Shown here: in pieces, positions 34,490 through 45,017 of the stretch | Numbering within the stretch: the stretch's first letter is position 1 | Layout of the letters: each line of letters opens with the position of its first letter | NCBI RefSeq assembly: GCF_002291145.1 | Contig: NZ_NTGE01000077.1 | Location: 32,472-96,471 of the forward strand | Source: Streptomyces sp. SA15 | GTDB lineage: Bacteria > Actinomycetota > Actinomycetes > Streptomycetales > Streptomycetaceae | Direction: 5' to 3' | Length of the DNA stretch: 64,000 nt | Program-made: the position numbers and the translations under genes | Notes under the pieces: model-generated | Seen by the model: only the letters and a program-made list of their open reading frames with translations | Told to the model about the DNA's origin: nothing | Databases searched by the model: none

Positions 34490-36378
34490 CTCCGACGACC
34501 TCTACGACGAGGCTGACGGTCGCGCAGGCGCTCGTCCGCTTCCTGTCCGCCCAGTACTCGGAGCGGGACGGCGTACGGCAGCGGCTGATCGGCGCGACCT
34601 GGGGCATCTTCGGCCACGGGAACGTCGCCGGGCTCGGCCAGGCGCTGATCGAGTACGCGGGCGAGATGCCGTACCACCAGGGCCGCAACGAGCAGTCCAT
34701 GGTGCACGCGGCCGTCGGTTACGCCCGCCAGTCCAACCGCCTGTCCACGCACGCGGTGACGACCTCCATCGGCCCGGGCGCCACCAACCTGGTCACGGGC
34801 GCCGCCCTCGCGACGATCAACCACCTCCCGGTCCTGCTTCTCCCGGGCGACATCTTCGCCACCCGCGTCGCCGACCCGGTCCTCCAGCAGCTCGAAGTGC
34901 CGTACGCGGGCGATGTGTCCGTCAACGACAGCCTGCGCCCGGTGTCGAAGTACTTCGACCGGATCACCCGCCCGGAAGCCCTGATCCCGGCGGCCCTGCA
35001 AGCCATGCGGGTGCTCACCGACCCGGTGGAGACGGGTGCGGTGACCCTCGCCCTCCCGCAGGACGTGCAGGCCGAGGCGTACGACTGGCCGGAGGAGTTC
35101 TTCGCCGAGCGCACCTGGGTCGTACGACGCCCGGGCGCCGACCCCACCGAGCTCGCCGAGGCCGTACGGGCCGTCCGGGCGGCCCGGCGCCCGCTGCTCA
35201 TCGCCGGCGGCGGCGTCCACCACAGCCGCGCCGAGGAGGCCCTCGCCGAGTTCGCCGCGGCCACCGGCATCCCGGTCGCCTCCACCCAGGCCGGCAAGGG
35301 CTCCCTGCGCCACGACCACCCCCAGGACGTCGGCGGCGTCGGCCACACCGGCACGGCCACCGCCAACGAACTCGCCCGCCAGGCCGACCTGGTGATCGGC
35401 GTCGGCACGCGGTACACCGACTTCACGACCGCCTCCGGCACGCTGTTCACGGGTGACGGCGTCCGCTTCCTCAACCTCAACATCGCCGCGTACGACGGCC
35501 ACAAGCTGGCCGGTCTGCCACTGATCGCGGACGCCCGCAGCGGCCTCCAGGAGCTGACCGCGGCCCTGGAGATGCACGCGCACCGGGTCACGGACGCGTA
35601 CGTCGGCGAGTACACGCTCGACAAGGAGCGCTGGGAACAGCGCGTCGACGCCTGCTACGAGGCCGACGAGCCCGACGTACGGCCGACGCAGCCGCAGGTG
35701 CTCGGCGCCCTGGACGCCCTCGTCGACGAGTCCGACGTCATCATCAACGCGGCCGGTTCGCTCCCCGGCGACCTGCACAAGCTGTGGCGGGCGCGCTCCC
35801 GGGACCAGTTCCACCTGGAGTACGGCTACTCCTGCATGGGCTACGAGATCCCGGCCGCGATCGGCGTGAAGATGGCCGCTCCCGAGCGCAACGTCTGGGC
35901 GCTGGTCGGCGACGGCACGTACCTGATGATGCCGACGGAGATCGTCACGGCCGTGCAGGAGGGGATCGCGATCAAGATCCTGCTCGTGCAGAACCACGGG
36001 TATGCCTCCATCGGCGGCCTGTCCGAAGAAACCGGCGCCGAGCGCTTCGGCACCGCGTACCGCTTCCGGTCCGCCGACGGTACGTACACGGGGGCGCCGC
36101 TCCCGGTGGACCTCGCCGCCAACGCGGCCAGCCTCGGTATGCGCGTGCTGCGCGCGAAGACCGTACGAGACCTCCGCGCCGCCCTCGCCGAGGCGCGGGC
36201 CGCGGACACTCCCACATGTGTCTACGTGGAGACCGAAACCGCAGACACAGTGTCGGGCCCGCCTCCGGCGCAGGCCTGGTGGGATGTACCTGTGGCCGAA
36301 ACCGCGACCCGCGCGTCCGCGGTCAAGGCCCGCGAGCTGTACGAACGGCACGTCTCTACCCGACGCCGCCATCTGTGA
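34486..36378 (+). CDS. iolD: 3D-(3,5/4)-trihydroxycyclohexane-1,2-dione acylhydrolase
   Basis: The 630-residue ThDP enzyme opens the inositol-derived ring. ATG 34486 overlaps the iolB stop. The first domain has the catalytic Glu context and NEQSMVHAAVGYARQ. The ThDP-binding motif GDGTYLMMPTEIVTAVQEGI and NHGYASIGGLSE is in the third domain. The length fits the IolD family. It is coupled to iolB and followed after 14 bases by mmsA. Confidence 0.95.
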   Translation: MTPTTSTTRLTVAQALVRFLSAQYSERDGVRQRLIGATWGIFGHGNVAGLGQALIEYAGEMPYHQGRNEQSMVHAAVGYARQSNRLSTHAVTTSIGPGATNLVTGAALATINHLPVLLLPGDIFATRVADPVLQQLEVPYAGDVSVNDSLRPVSKYFDRITRPEALIPAALQAMRVLTDPVETGAVTLALPQDVQAEAYDWPEEFFAERTWVVRRPGADPTELAEAVRAVRAARRPLLIAGGGVHHSRAEEALAEFAAATGIPVASTQAGKGSLRHDHPQDVGGVGHTGTATANELARQADLVIGVGTRYTDFTTASGTLFTGDGVRFLNLNIAAYDGHKLAGLPLIADARSGLQELTAALEMHAHRVTDAYVGEYTLDKERWEQRVDACYEADEPDVRPTQPQVLGALDALVDESDVIINAAGSLPGDLHKLWRARSRDQFHLEYGYSCMGYEIPAAIGVKMAAPERNVWALVGDGTYLMMPTEIVTAVQEGIAIKILLVQNHGYASIGGLSEETGAERFGTAYRFRSADGTYTGAPLPVDLAANAASLGMRVLRAKTVRDLRAALAEARAADTPTCVYVETETADTVSGPPPAQAWWDVPVAETATRASAVKARELYERHVSTRRRHL

Positions 36379-36392
36379 AGGAGCACTCGGTC

Positions 36393-37895
<1,503 letters not shown>

Positions 37896-37910
37896 CGGTC
37901 GGCGACCGAG

Positions 37911-37947
37911 GGAGTGAAGTCGTCCGCGCCGCGGACGACTTCACTCC
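37911..37947 (+). terminator. Perfect 18-bp hairpin after mmsA
   Basis: An 18-bp perfect inverted repeat starting GGAGTGAAGTCGTCC, almost no loop (the centre is GCC), begins 16 bases after the stop. There is no U tract, as is common in Streptomyces. Confidence 0.85.
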
Positions 37948-38128
37948 GGGGGACGGCTGTAGCGCTCCAGGGTCGCCTTGCTGGTGGAGCGGGACCGGTC
38001 CCGGGTCGTCGTCGATACCATCCTCGGCATGCCTTCCGATGAGGTGCGCAGACCCCCGGCTTCTGGGAGGCGGTCGTCGGCGGTGAGGCGACGAGCCCGG
38101 CATCTGGGGACGGACGAGGTCGGAGTAG

Positions 38129-38797
38129 ATGGTTCGTATGCCGAGTAGACGTAGGTCGGCGCTGTTCGTGACAGCGCTGCTCAGCTTGACCGGCTGCACG
38201 GCGTCAACGGACACGTCGTCACCATCGACTCACCAGGCCCCGTCGGCGACATCTTCCTCCGCGACGCCCTCCTCACGCGGCCGGACCGCGTGCGGTCGTC
38301 TGCGCTTCCCAGATCCGGCTGCGCCGGCTTATGCCGGCCGAGGGCCACACCTGGCAGTGGCGGGAGACGCCGAGCCAGACGATCTCAGCCAATACCCCAT
38401 CCGCAACGTCTTCACTTCACATTCGCTGCCGGAGGAGTGGATACCGCCAGACGACGAGTCCGTTATGACAGACAGTCAACAGGACGTGTCGCGGGCGCAG
38501 CTGGTCATCTGTTTGGCGGATGTGCGGTTACGGAGCGACACACCGATTGGCACGTGCGACTACCCCACCGTGCATGCCTACGTGTATCCGGCCGTCTACA
38601 CCTTCGAGGTCTACGAAGCGAAGACAGCCCGACAGGTCACGGCGTTCACGCTTCGCGGCGATGAGACCGCTGACCTGTCCTGCCCGCCGTATTTTTCCCA
38701 TTACGCCGACGACAATTCGGTCGACATCGCACAGTTCTTCAAGGATGAGACCCTGCACGGCCGACTGCGCCCGCTGCTCACGCGGCCTGCCGGTTAA
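38129..38797 (+). CDS. Putative lipoprotein of unknown function
   Basis: A 222-residue protein with a lipoprotein signal: basic MVRMPSRRR, hydrophobic SALFVTALLS and lipobox LTGC with Cys at 23. A Ser/Thr-rich linker follows. The mature part contains six cysteines outside the lipobox and a beta-rich core (VHAYVYPAVYTFEVYEAKTA, RQVTAFTLRGDETADLSCPP) but no family I recognise. GGAG lies upstream of ATG 38129; ATG 38138 is an alternative. Codon usage is less GC-biased than that of neighbours. The 180 bases before it contain an open stretch (RSRVALLVERDRSRVVVDTI) that may be a gene remnant. Confidence 0.7.
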   Translation: MVRMPSRRRSALFVTALLSLTGCTASTDTSSPSTHQAPSATSSSATPSSRGRTACGRLRFPDPAAPAYAGRGPHLAVAGDAEPDDLSQYPIRNVFTSHSLPEEWIPPDDESVMTDSQQDVSRAQLVICLADVRLRSDTPIGTCDYPTVHAYVYPAVYTFEVYEAKTARQVTAFTLRGDETADLSCPPYFSHYADDNSVDIAQFFKDETLHGRLRPLLTRPAG

Positions 38798-38991
38798 TCA
38801 GGTTGAACTGGAAGAGTCCACGGCCTGATCATGGACGACGACGCGACCAGACCATCGGACTCCACGAGTTCAACCCGGGTAACCGAAACGTTGCCCCGGG
38901 AATGAAGTATCCGCCCCTCCAGAGCCACACGGAGGAGAAGCGGCGACTCATTCGGGAAGCAGACGAGCGGGGCCCGCGGGAGTCCCGGCGG

Positions 38992-39185
38992 TCAGGCCAC
39001 GGTCACCGACCACCCTCCACGCGAGAAGGTGAGGGTGCCGTCCGGGGTGATCCGGACCCGCGCCCCGTACACCGGCAATCCGCCCTCGCGGTTGAGCCGG
39101 TGACGGATCCGCTCCAGCTCATCCCATAGGCGGCGAGGGCCGCCCTGGTGCACCGTCGCCGAGTCGAGGAGCGTTATGCGGGTGG
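38992..39185 (-). pseudogene. C-terminal gene fragment, possibly of a methyltransferase
   Basis: The minus strand encodes ATVHQGGPRRLWDELERIRH, RLNREGGLPVYGARVRITPD and ends TFSRGGWSVTVA with a stop at 38992. This resembles the tail of SAM-dependent protein methyltransferases found in streptomycetes. Upstream residues look random and no ribosome-binding site is present, so the 5' part is lost. The surrounding spacer (38798-39354) otherwise has an open plus-strand stretch YPPLQSHTEEKRRLIREADE at 38904-38975 that I cannot assign. Confidence 0.4.
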
Positions 39186-39354
39186 AGACGCTTGAGGACG
39201 TCCTCTTGCCGGGCCTGAACCTCATGGTGCGGCAGCTCATGACCTCCGATGGCAACGAGAGTTCCGCGGGCGCCGATCGTGGGCGCACGGCCGGGTCGAG
39301 CCTCCGACGCCCGCTGCTGCGCGGATGCCATACCCGCGCGGCAGGCGCCATCCT

Positions 39355-40197
39355 CTACCCGAGCGTGAGCATCGCCTCGGCGACCTCGCCGACCGCCGCA
39401 TTGGGGATCGCAGTGGCAGCCTCCTTGAGGAGGAGCAGCCGCGCCCGGGGGATCTCGCGCGCGATCGCCTCGCCGTTGCCGACGGGGAAGAACCGGTCGC
39501 GGCGACCGTGGACGACGAGCGTGGGGATCTCGATCTCGGGCAGGCGCTCGCGCCAACGGGGTTTGCAGTCGAGCCTGGAAAACACCATGCCCATCTGGTT
39601 GGCCATCTGGACCGGGGATGCGGTGCCGGGCGTGCGGTCCCAGATGCGCGCGGCGATCGCGCGCGCGACGACGGGGTCGTCGCCGAGGATCTCCGCGCCG
39701 GCGGCGGCGAACTCCGCAACCGCCTCGCGGTCGGTCCAATCGGGCATCGGACGCGCGAACAACCGGCTCATCGTCGCCTGGTCATGGTCGGGGAGGTCGT
39801 CGTCGGGCGGGCCGGGCGCAACCGCGCGGGTGCCGACCAGGGTGAGCGCCGAGAACGCGCCCGGATGGTCGAGCACGGCCACCTGGGCGACCATCCCGCC
39901 GACGCCGATCCCCGCTAGGTGCGCAGGTCCCCCGCCGAGCGCGTCAGCAAGGGCCGCCGCGTCGGCGGCGAGGTCGCGCAGGGTGTAGGCGGGCGCCTCC
40001 GAGTCCGTCGTCGTCGACTCTCCGCTGTCGCGCAGGTCGTAGCGCACCACGCGGCGCCCGCCGGCGGCGAGGCGCTCGCACAGCGCGTCGGGCCAGGAGA
40101 GCATCGTCGTCCCGCCCGCGAGCAGGACGAGTGGCGCGTCGTCGTCACCGAACGACTCGATGCCCAAGGCGATCTCATCAACGTTGACGGTGGTCAT
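39355..40197 (-). CDS. Alpha/beta hydrolase-fold protein lacking catalytic Ser and His
   Basis: A 280-residue alpha/beta hydrolase fold similar to the aclacinomycin methylesterase group (LVLLAGGTTMLSWPDALCER, RRVVRYDLRDSGES). The nucleophile elbow reads LAGIGVGGMVAQ, with Gly98 in place of the Ser expected in GxSxG. The usual C-terminal GMGH motif is replaced by EAATAIPNAA, so the His is also missing. The Asp in VHGRRDRFFP is kept. The frame is intact with good codon bias, so it is probably expressed, but as a pseudoenzyme or with a new role. It overlaps the reductase gene upstream by four bases. Confidence 0.82.
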   Translation of the reverse strand: MTTVNVDEIALGIESFGDDDAPLVLLAGGTTMLSWPDALCERLAAGGRRVVRYDLRDSGESTTTDSEAPAYTLRDLAADAAALADALGGGPAHLAGIGVGGMVAQVAVLDHPGAFSALTLVGTRAVAPGPPDDDLPDHDQATMSRLFARPMPDWTDREAVAEFAAAGAEILGDDPVVARAIAARIWDRTPGTASPVQMANQMGMVFSRLDCKPRWRERLPEIEIPTLVVHGRRDRFFPVGNGEAIAREIPRARLLLLKEAATAIPNAAVGEVAEAMLTLG

Positions 40198-40820
40198 CGG
40201 ATCACCGTCAGGACGTCGTAGGTCAGATGCGTCGCGGTAGATGTCGAGGTCACGCTCCGCTGCATCAGCGTGCGCGGCGCTCCGCCGGTGAACAGTGGCG
40301 TCCCGGCGCCCAGCACGACGGGCGCGAGGTGCAGCGTCAGTGCGTCGACCAGCCCGGCGTCGAGCGCCGAGCCGACCGTGGCGCCGCCGCCCATGAGGAC
40401 GACGTCGAGGTCCTTGCCGCTGTCCGACGATGCCGCCTCGGCGCGCTCGCGCGCGGCGGTGACGGCGTCGGGCAGACCGGTGGTGACGAATGTCCAGTCG
40501 AGGTCGGTGAGCCGCACCGACTCCGGCGGCGAGCTCGTCACGACGACGAACGCGGGCTTGCCGACCTCGCCGGCGCCGTAGCCGGTCTTGTCGTCCCAGC
40601 CGTTCGGCCCGTCGACCACGTCGAAGAGTTGGCGGCCGAGGACGACGGCGCCCGAGCGGGCGGTCGCCTCGCGCAGGATCCGGCGGTCGTCGGGGTCGTC
40701 GGAAAATGCCCAGGTGTGCAGGGCCTCGCCGCCGGTGCCCAGACCGTTGTCCGGGCCGGGGTCGGGCCCGGTGACGAAGCCGTCGAGGGAGACCGAGATG
40801 TCAGCGATGATGCGAGTCAT
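40194..40820 (-). CDS. DHFR/RibD C-terminal domain reductase
   Basis: The 208-residue protein is of the RibD-C/dihydrofolate-reductase-like family: RIIADISVSLDGFVTGPD at the start, GAVVLGRQLFDVVDGPNGWD, then DVVLMGGGATVGSALDAGLV for NADPH binding, and LTLHLAPVVLGAGTPLF. These are flavin-independent NADPH reductases of mostly unknown substrate. Translational coupling to the serine-less hydrolase suggests the two act together. Confidence 0.85.
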   Translation of the reverse strand: MTRIIADISVSLDGFVTGPDPGPDNGLGTGGEALHTWAFSDDPDDRRILREATARSGAVVLGRQLFDVVDGPNGWDDKTGYGAGEVGKPAFVVVTSSPPESVRLTDLDWTFVTTGLPDAVTAARERAEAASSDSGKDLDVVLMGGGATVGSALDAGLVDALTLHLAPVVLGAGTPLFTGGAPRTLMQRSVTSTSTATHLTYDVLTVIR

Positions 40821-40910
40821 GCCGGGGCAGACCCGATCCGCCGCCCAAACTCATCGCTCACGCATGGCGGACGGTCGCCCCCGGAGTACCTCAGAGCGGG
40901 TCATGGCCCA

Positions 40911-40992
40911 GTAATTGGCAGATCTGTTCCACCCTGGGAGGGGAAAACCCCAGGTCGGCGGTCCTGGTGGGTGGAACAGATCTGCCAATTAC
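40911..40992. repeat. 82-bp element with perfect 24-bp inverted ends
   Basis: 40911-40934 and 40969-40992 are perfect reverse complements, starting GTAATTGGCAGATCTG and each containing the BglII-like palindrome AGATCT. The 34-base interior has a second short hairpin GGGG-AAAA-CCCC. It lies between the 3' end of the small gene at 41068 and the start of the reductase gene, both minus. It can act as a terminator. The length of the perfect stem and its AT-rich ends suggest a mobile miniature element or protein site instead. Confidence 0.85.
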
Positions 40993-41067
40993 CTGGTGCC
41001 ATGCGGCGCCCGTAGCGGTCCCCGCGCTCGATCGCCTCACCGGCCGCCTTTCCGGAGAGCTCCGGCG

Positions 41068-41334
41068 CTACAGCTTCTCGAAGAGGAACTCGTGCTTGAG
41101 GAAGGACGTGTCGTACTCGTGGCCGGGGTACGGCGGGAGCAGCTGCGAGGCCTGGAACAGGCGCCAGCCGTCCTCCAGTGCCGCGAGGCCGGTCCTGTAC
41201 GGCGGCTCGTCGCTGTCTCCGGTCGTCGGCCGGGTGCGGCCGGTGCCGTCGTAGCGGGACCAGCCCACCACGTCGGAGTCGAGTGCCGACGAGGCGAGGT
41301 AGAGCACCAGGACCTGCTGCTTCATGCGAGTCAT
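41068..41334 (-). CDS. Small protein coupled to PhyH dioxygenase
   Basis: An 88-residue protein starting ATG 41334, inside the last codons of the dioxygenase gene (ATGA overlap). It begins MTRMKQQVLVLYLASSALDS and ends YDTSFLKHEFLFEKL, with aromatic residues in the middle (WRLFQASQLLPPYPGHEYDT). I cannot name a family. The tight coupling indicates a dedicated partner of the dioxygenase, perhaps a subunit. Confidence 0.7.
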   Translation of the reverse strand: MTRMKQQVLVLYLASSALDSDVVGWSRYDGTGRTRPTTGDSDEPPYRTGLAALEDGWRLFQASQLLPPYPGHEYDTSFLKHEFLFEKL

Positions 41335-42152
41335 GCGTGGCTCCTCAGGGCGGGCCGGTTGCGGACGCGGGTGACCCAGTAGCCGATGTCGAACGTGTCG
41401 TCCCCGGTCAGCGCACGCCACAGCAGCACCCGGTTGTGGATCTCCAGCCGGGCGGTGGCCTGCTCGTACCACGGGAAAGCGGTGCTGAGTTCCTCCGTGA
41501 CCGCGGGGTCGTGCAGGTCGGAGGTGTCCCAGAGGCGGACCTGCGGCACGGTCGGGTTGAAGCGGAGCTTGTACATGTAGCGCCGCCGTTCCGTGTCGTT
41601 GCGGCGCCCGCCGTGCCAGATCCCGTGGTGCACCAGGACGACGGTGCCCGCCGGGCAGGTCAGTCTGGTCTGCCCGCGCAGGTTCTGGACGCGCCCGATG
41701 TCGGTCTCGTTGACGCGGCGCAGATGGCTCCCCGGCACGCTGAGGGTTCCGCCCATGTCGGGTGTCACTTCGTGCGGGTAGTACATGAGCTGGACGTCGA
41801 AGGCGTCCGGCCGCACGTCGATGATCGCGTCCGCGTGGAGTGCCTGGGCGTTGCCCTCGTGCGGCTCGCGCACATGCACGGCGTGATGGTCGACCGTGGG
41901 ATGCGGACCGACGAGGCTCTCCAGGGCGCCGGCCACGGCGGGCAGGGCGAGCAGGCGGTGGATGAACGTGTCCTCCGCAAACGCCCCGGCCAGCGGCGTG
42001 CCGTACGGCACCTCGGGTATACCTTCCCTGGACAGGGCCGCGATGGCGTCGTCGTTCAGCTCCTGAGGCACGACCCCGTCCAGACGCAGGAATCCCTGTG
42101 CCACGAAGCGGGCCATCTGGACCGAGGTGAGCAGCTGTTCGGTGGGTGACAT
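41331..42152 (-). CDS. Phytanoyl-CoA dioxygenase (PhyH) family protein
   Basis: A 273-residue Fe(II)/2-oxoglutarate-dependent dioxygenase. The iron ligands are in HADAIID (HxD) and the distal His in VVLVHHGIWHGG, with the 2OG-binding Arg in RRRYMYKLRFNP. GGTLSVPGSHLRRVNETDIG is the usual PhyH core. The substrate is unknown; members hydroxylate small molecules or natural products. No biosynthetic genes adjoin it except the coupled small protein. Confidence 0.85.
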   Translation of the reverse strand: MSPTEQLLTSVQMARFVAQGFLRLDGVVPQELNDDAIAALSREGIPEVPYGTPLAGAFAEDTFIHRLLALPAVAGALESLVGPHPTVDHHAVHVREPHEGNAQALHADAIIDVRPDAFDVQLMYYPHEVTPDMGGTLSVPGSHLRRVNETDIGRVQNLRGQTRLTCPAGTVVLVHHGIWHGGRRNDTERRRYMYKLRFNPTVPQVRLWDTSDLHDPAVTEELSTAFPWYEQATARLEIHNRVLLWRALTGDDTFDIGYWVTRVRNRPALRSHA

Positions 42153-42347
42153 ACGGTGAAGCTAAAGCGCGGGGCCCTGGCCGGCGTGGGTTGTAATCAC
42201 CGACTGCTGGTGAGTTTCCACCGCGCACGGCGAGAGCCTCCCCGCGCCCGCCGTACCACGCCTGCGGTACACGCCGTACGGCCGTACGCCCCTGGGAGGG
42301 CCAGCGGTTCGGTCTCCGGTAGACAACTTGCCGACAGGTTGACCCCG

Positions 42348-42353
42348 TACCGT
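42348..42353 (+). promoter_or_regulatory. -10 element of a leaderless fusion-gene transcript
   Basis: TACCGT ends six bases before ATG 42360, with no Shine-Dalgarno. This is identical in hexamer and spacing to the site before the helicase at 20800. Confidence 0.5.
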
Positions 42354-42359
42354 TGAAGC

Positions 42360-45017
42360 ATGGATCTTCGATTGCCCGGACTGCGGGGGCGTATGCGGAG
42401 GCCGCGACGGTGGATTGCCGCCGCGGCCTCCGTCGTCGTCCTCGCCGGTGCCGGTACATGGACGGCCGTCGCCTCCGACGACGCGCCGCCGGTGCGCAGC
42501 ACCGACCGGGTCATGGACATGGGCGGCGGGGTGCGGATCGACACGTCGTACTTCACCTCCTCCGCGGAGGGCCGTCGTCCCGCCGTCCTCCTCGCCCACG
42601 GCTTCGGCGGCAGCAAGGACGACGTGCGGCAGCAGGCGCAGGACCTCGCCCGGGACGGGTACGCGGTGCTGACCTGGTCGGCCCGCGGCTTCGGCAGGTC
42701 GACCGGCAAGGTCGGGCTGAACGACCCCAAGGGCGAGGTCGCCGACGTCAGGAAGCTGATCGACTGGCTGGCCGAGCAGCCGCAGGTCGAGCTGGACAAG
42801 ACCGGCGACCCGCGTGTGGGCGTCGCGGGCGCCTCGTACGGCGGTGCGATCTCGCTGCTGGCCGCCGGGTACGACGACCGGGTGGACGCCATCGCCCCGG
42901 CGATCACGTACTGGAACCTCGCGGACGCCCTGTTCCCGAACGGCGTCTTCAAGAAGCTCTGGGCGGGCATCTTCGTCAACTCGGCGGGCGGCTGCGAGAA
43001 GTTCGAGACGCGGATCTGTGAGATGTACGAGCGGGTCGCCGAGTCCGGGACGCCGGACGCACAGGCCCGGCAGATGTTGGAGGAGCGCTCGCCGTCCGCC
43101 GTCGGCGACCGCATCAAGGTGCCCACGCTCCTCGTCCAGGGGCAGACCGACTCCCTCTTCCCGCTCAGCCAGGCCGACGCTGCCGCCAAGGCGATCCGTG
43201 CCAACGGCGCCCCGGTCGACGTCGACTGGATCGCGGGCGGCCACGACGGCGGCGACCTGGAGGCGAGCCGCGTCCAGGGGCGCGTGCAGTCCTGGTTCGA
43301 CCGGTACCTCAAGGACGACAAGGGCGCCGACACCGGCCCCGCCTTCCGGGTCACGCGCACCCTCGGCACCGGAAGCGGTGACGGCGAGACGCGGCTGAGC
43401 GGCGTGAGTGACGACACGTACCCGGGCCTGGAGGGTGACCGGCGTTCGATCGCCCTCTCCGGGCGTGAGCAGAGCTTCGACAACCCGCCCGGCGCCAACC
43501 CGCCCGCCGTGTCGGCCCTGCCCGGCATCGGCGGCGCCGCGGGCGGCCTCGCCCAGCTGTCTACGCTCGGCATCGGGGTCTCGCTCGACTTCCCGGGACA
43601 GTTCGCCGCGTTCGAGTCGGCGCCCATGACGGACGACGTGCAGATCACCGGCTCACCGACGGCCACCGTCCACGTGAAGTCGACCAGCGACGACGCCGTG
43701 CTCTTCGCCAAGGTGTACGACGTCGGCCCCGGCGGCGGTCAGCAGCAGGTGCTGCCCTCCCAGCTGGTCGAGCCCGTCCGGGTCGAGGGCGCCAAGGCCG
43801 GAAAGGACGTCGAGATCACCCTCCCGGCGATCGACCACGAGGTCGACGACGGCCACCGCCTGCGCCTGGTCCTCGCCTCCACGGACCTCGGCTACGCCTC
43901 CCCGGCGACCCCGGCGACGTACACGGTCTCCCTGAAGGGCGACCTGAGGGTGCCGACGGCCCTCGGCGAGACGAACCAGGCGGCGCAGCTCTCCGCGTGG
44001 GTGTGGTGGCTGCCGCCGACCGGCGCGGCGATCGCGCTGGCCCTGGTGCTGTCGGCCCGACGCCGCACCGCGGCGCCCGCCCCCGACCCCGCGCTGGCCG
44101 AAGTCCCGCTCCAGATCACGGACTTGAGCAAGCGGTACGCCAAGTCGGCGGACCGTTACGCGGTCCGGGACCTGTCCTTCCGGGTGGAGAAGGGCCAGGT
44201 GCTCGGCCTGCTCGGCCCGAACGGCGCGGGAAAGACGACGACCCTGCGCATGCTGATGGGCCTGATTAAGCCGGACGGCGGCGAGATCCGCGTCTTCGGC
44301 CACGCGATCGCGCCCGGCGCCCCGGTGCTGTCCCGCGTCGGCGCCTTCGTCGAAGGCGCGGGCTTCCTGCCGCACCTGTCCGGCCGCGAGAACCTGGAGC
44401 TGTACTGGCGGGCCACCGGCCGCCCGCCCGAGGACGCCCACCTGGACGAGGCCCTTCAGATCGCCGGCCTCGGCGACGCACTGGCCCGAGCGGTCCGCAC
44501 GTACTCCCAGGGCATGCGCCAGCGCCTCGCCATCGCCCAGGCCATGCTCGGCCTGCCGGACCTGCTGATCCTCGACGAGCCGACCAACGGCCTCGACCCG
44601 CCGCAGATCCGCGAGATGCGCGAGGTCATGATCCGCTACGCGGCGGCCGGCCGCACGGTGATCGTCTCCAGCCACCTCCTCGCGGAGGTCGAGCAGACCT
44701 GCACCCACCTGGTGGTCATGGACCACGGCCGGCTCGTCCAGGCGGGCCCGGTCGCGGAGATCATCGGCTCGGGTGACACGCTGCTGGTCGGCACGGCCGC
44801 ACCCGTCGACGAGCCCGTCGTCGACAAGGTCGCCGCGCTGCCCGGCGTGGCCTCGGCGGTCCTCACCGACGACGGCCTGGTGGTACGGCTCGACGCCGAC
44901 GGCACCGCACAGCGCCTGGTCGCCGAACTCGTCCGGCTGGAAGTGCCCGTGGCGTCGGTGGGCCCGCACCGCCGCCTCGAAGACGCCTTCCTCACCCTGA
45001 TCGGAGACCCCGCATGA
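42360..45017 (+). CDS. S15-type hydrolase fused to ABC transporter ATPase
   Basis: One 885-residue polypeptide. A membrane anchor at about 19-38 is followed by an exported X-Pro dipeptidyl-peptidase-like (S15/CocE) hydrolase. The triad is Ser159 (GASYGG), Asp264 (QGQTDSLFP) and His295 (GGHDGG), with the C-terminal jelly-roll domain from about 345 to 530. A second membrane helix at 548-566 brings the chain back inside. A complete ABC ATPase follows: Walker A GPNGAGKT at 619-626, signature YSQGMRQR around 715-722, Walker B LLILDEPTNGLD. The predicted topology puts hydrolase outside and ATPase inside. Coupled to the permease by an ATGA overlap. Confidence 0.9.
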   Translation: MDLRLPGLRGRMRRPRRWIAAAASVVVLAGAGTWTAVASDDAPPVRSTDRVMDMGGGVRIDTSYFTSSAEGRRPAVLLAHGFGGSKDDVRQQAQDLARDGYAVLTWSARGFGRSTGKVGLNDPKGEVADVRKLIDWLAEQPQVELDKTGDPRVGVAGASYGGAISLLAAGYDDRVDAIAPAITYWNLADALFPNGVFKKLWAGIFVNSAGGCEKFETRICEMYERVAESGTPDAQARQMLEERSPSAVGDRIKVPTLLVQGQTDSLFPLSQADAAAKAIRANGAPVDVDWIAGGHDGGDLEASRVQGRVQSWFDRYLKDDKGADTGPAFRVTRTLGTGSGDGETRLSGVSDDTYPGLEGDRRSIALSGREQSFDNPPGANPPAVSALPGIGGAAGGLAQLSTLGIGVSLDFPGQFAAFESAPMTDDVQITGSPTATVHVKSTSDDAVLFAKVYDVGPGGGQQQVLPSQLVEPVRVEGAKAGKDVEITLPAIDHEVDDGHRLRLVLASTDLGYASPATPATYTVSLKGDLRVPTALGETNQAAQLSAWVWWLPPTGAAIALALVLSARRRTAAPAPDPALAEVPLQITDLSKRYAKSADRYAVRDLSFRVEKGQVLGLLGPNGAGKTTTLRMLMGLIKPDGGEIRVFGHAIAPGAPVLSRVGAFVEGAGFLPHLSGRENLELYWRATGRPPEDAHLDEALQIAGLGDALARAVRTYSQGMRQRLAIAQAMLGLPDLLILDEPTNGLDPPQIREMREVMIRYAAAGRTVIVSSHLLAEVEQTCTHLVVMDHGRLVQAGPVAEIIGSGDTLLVGTAAPVDEPVVDKVAALPGVASAVLTDDGLVVRLDADGTAQRLVAELVRLEVPVASVGPHRRLEDAFLTLIGDPA

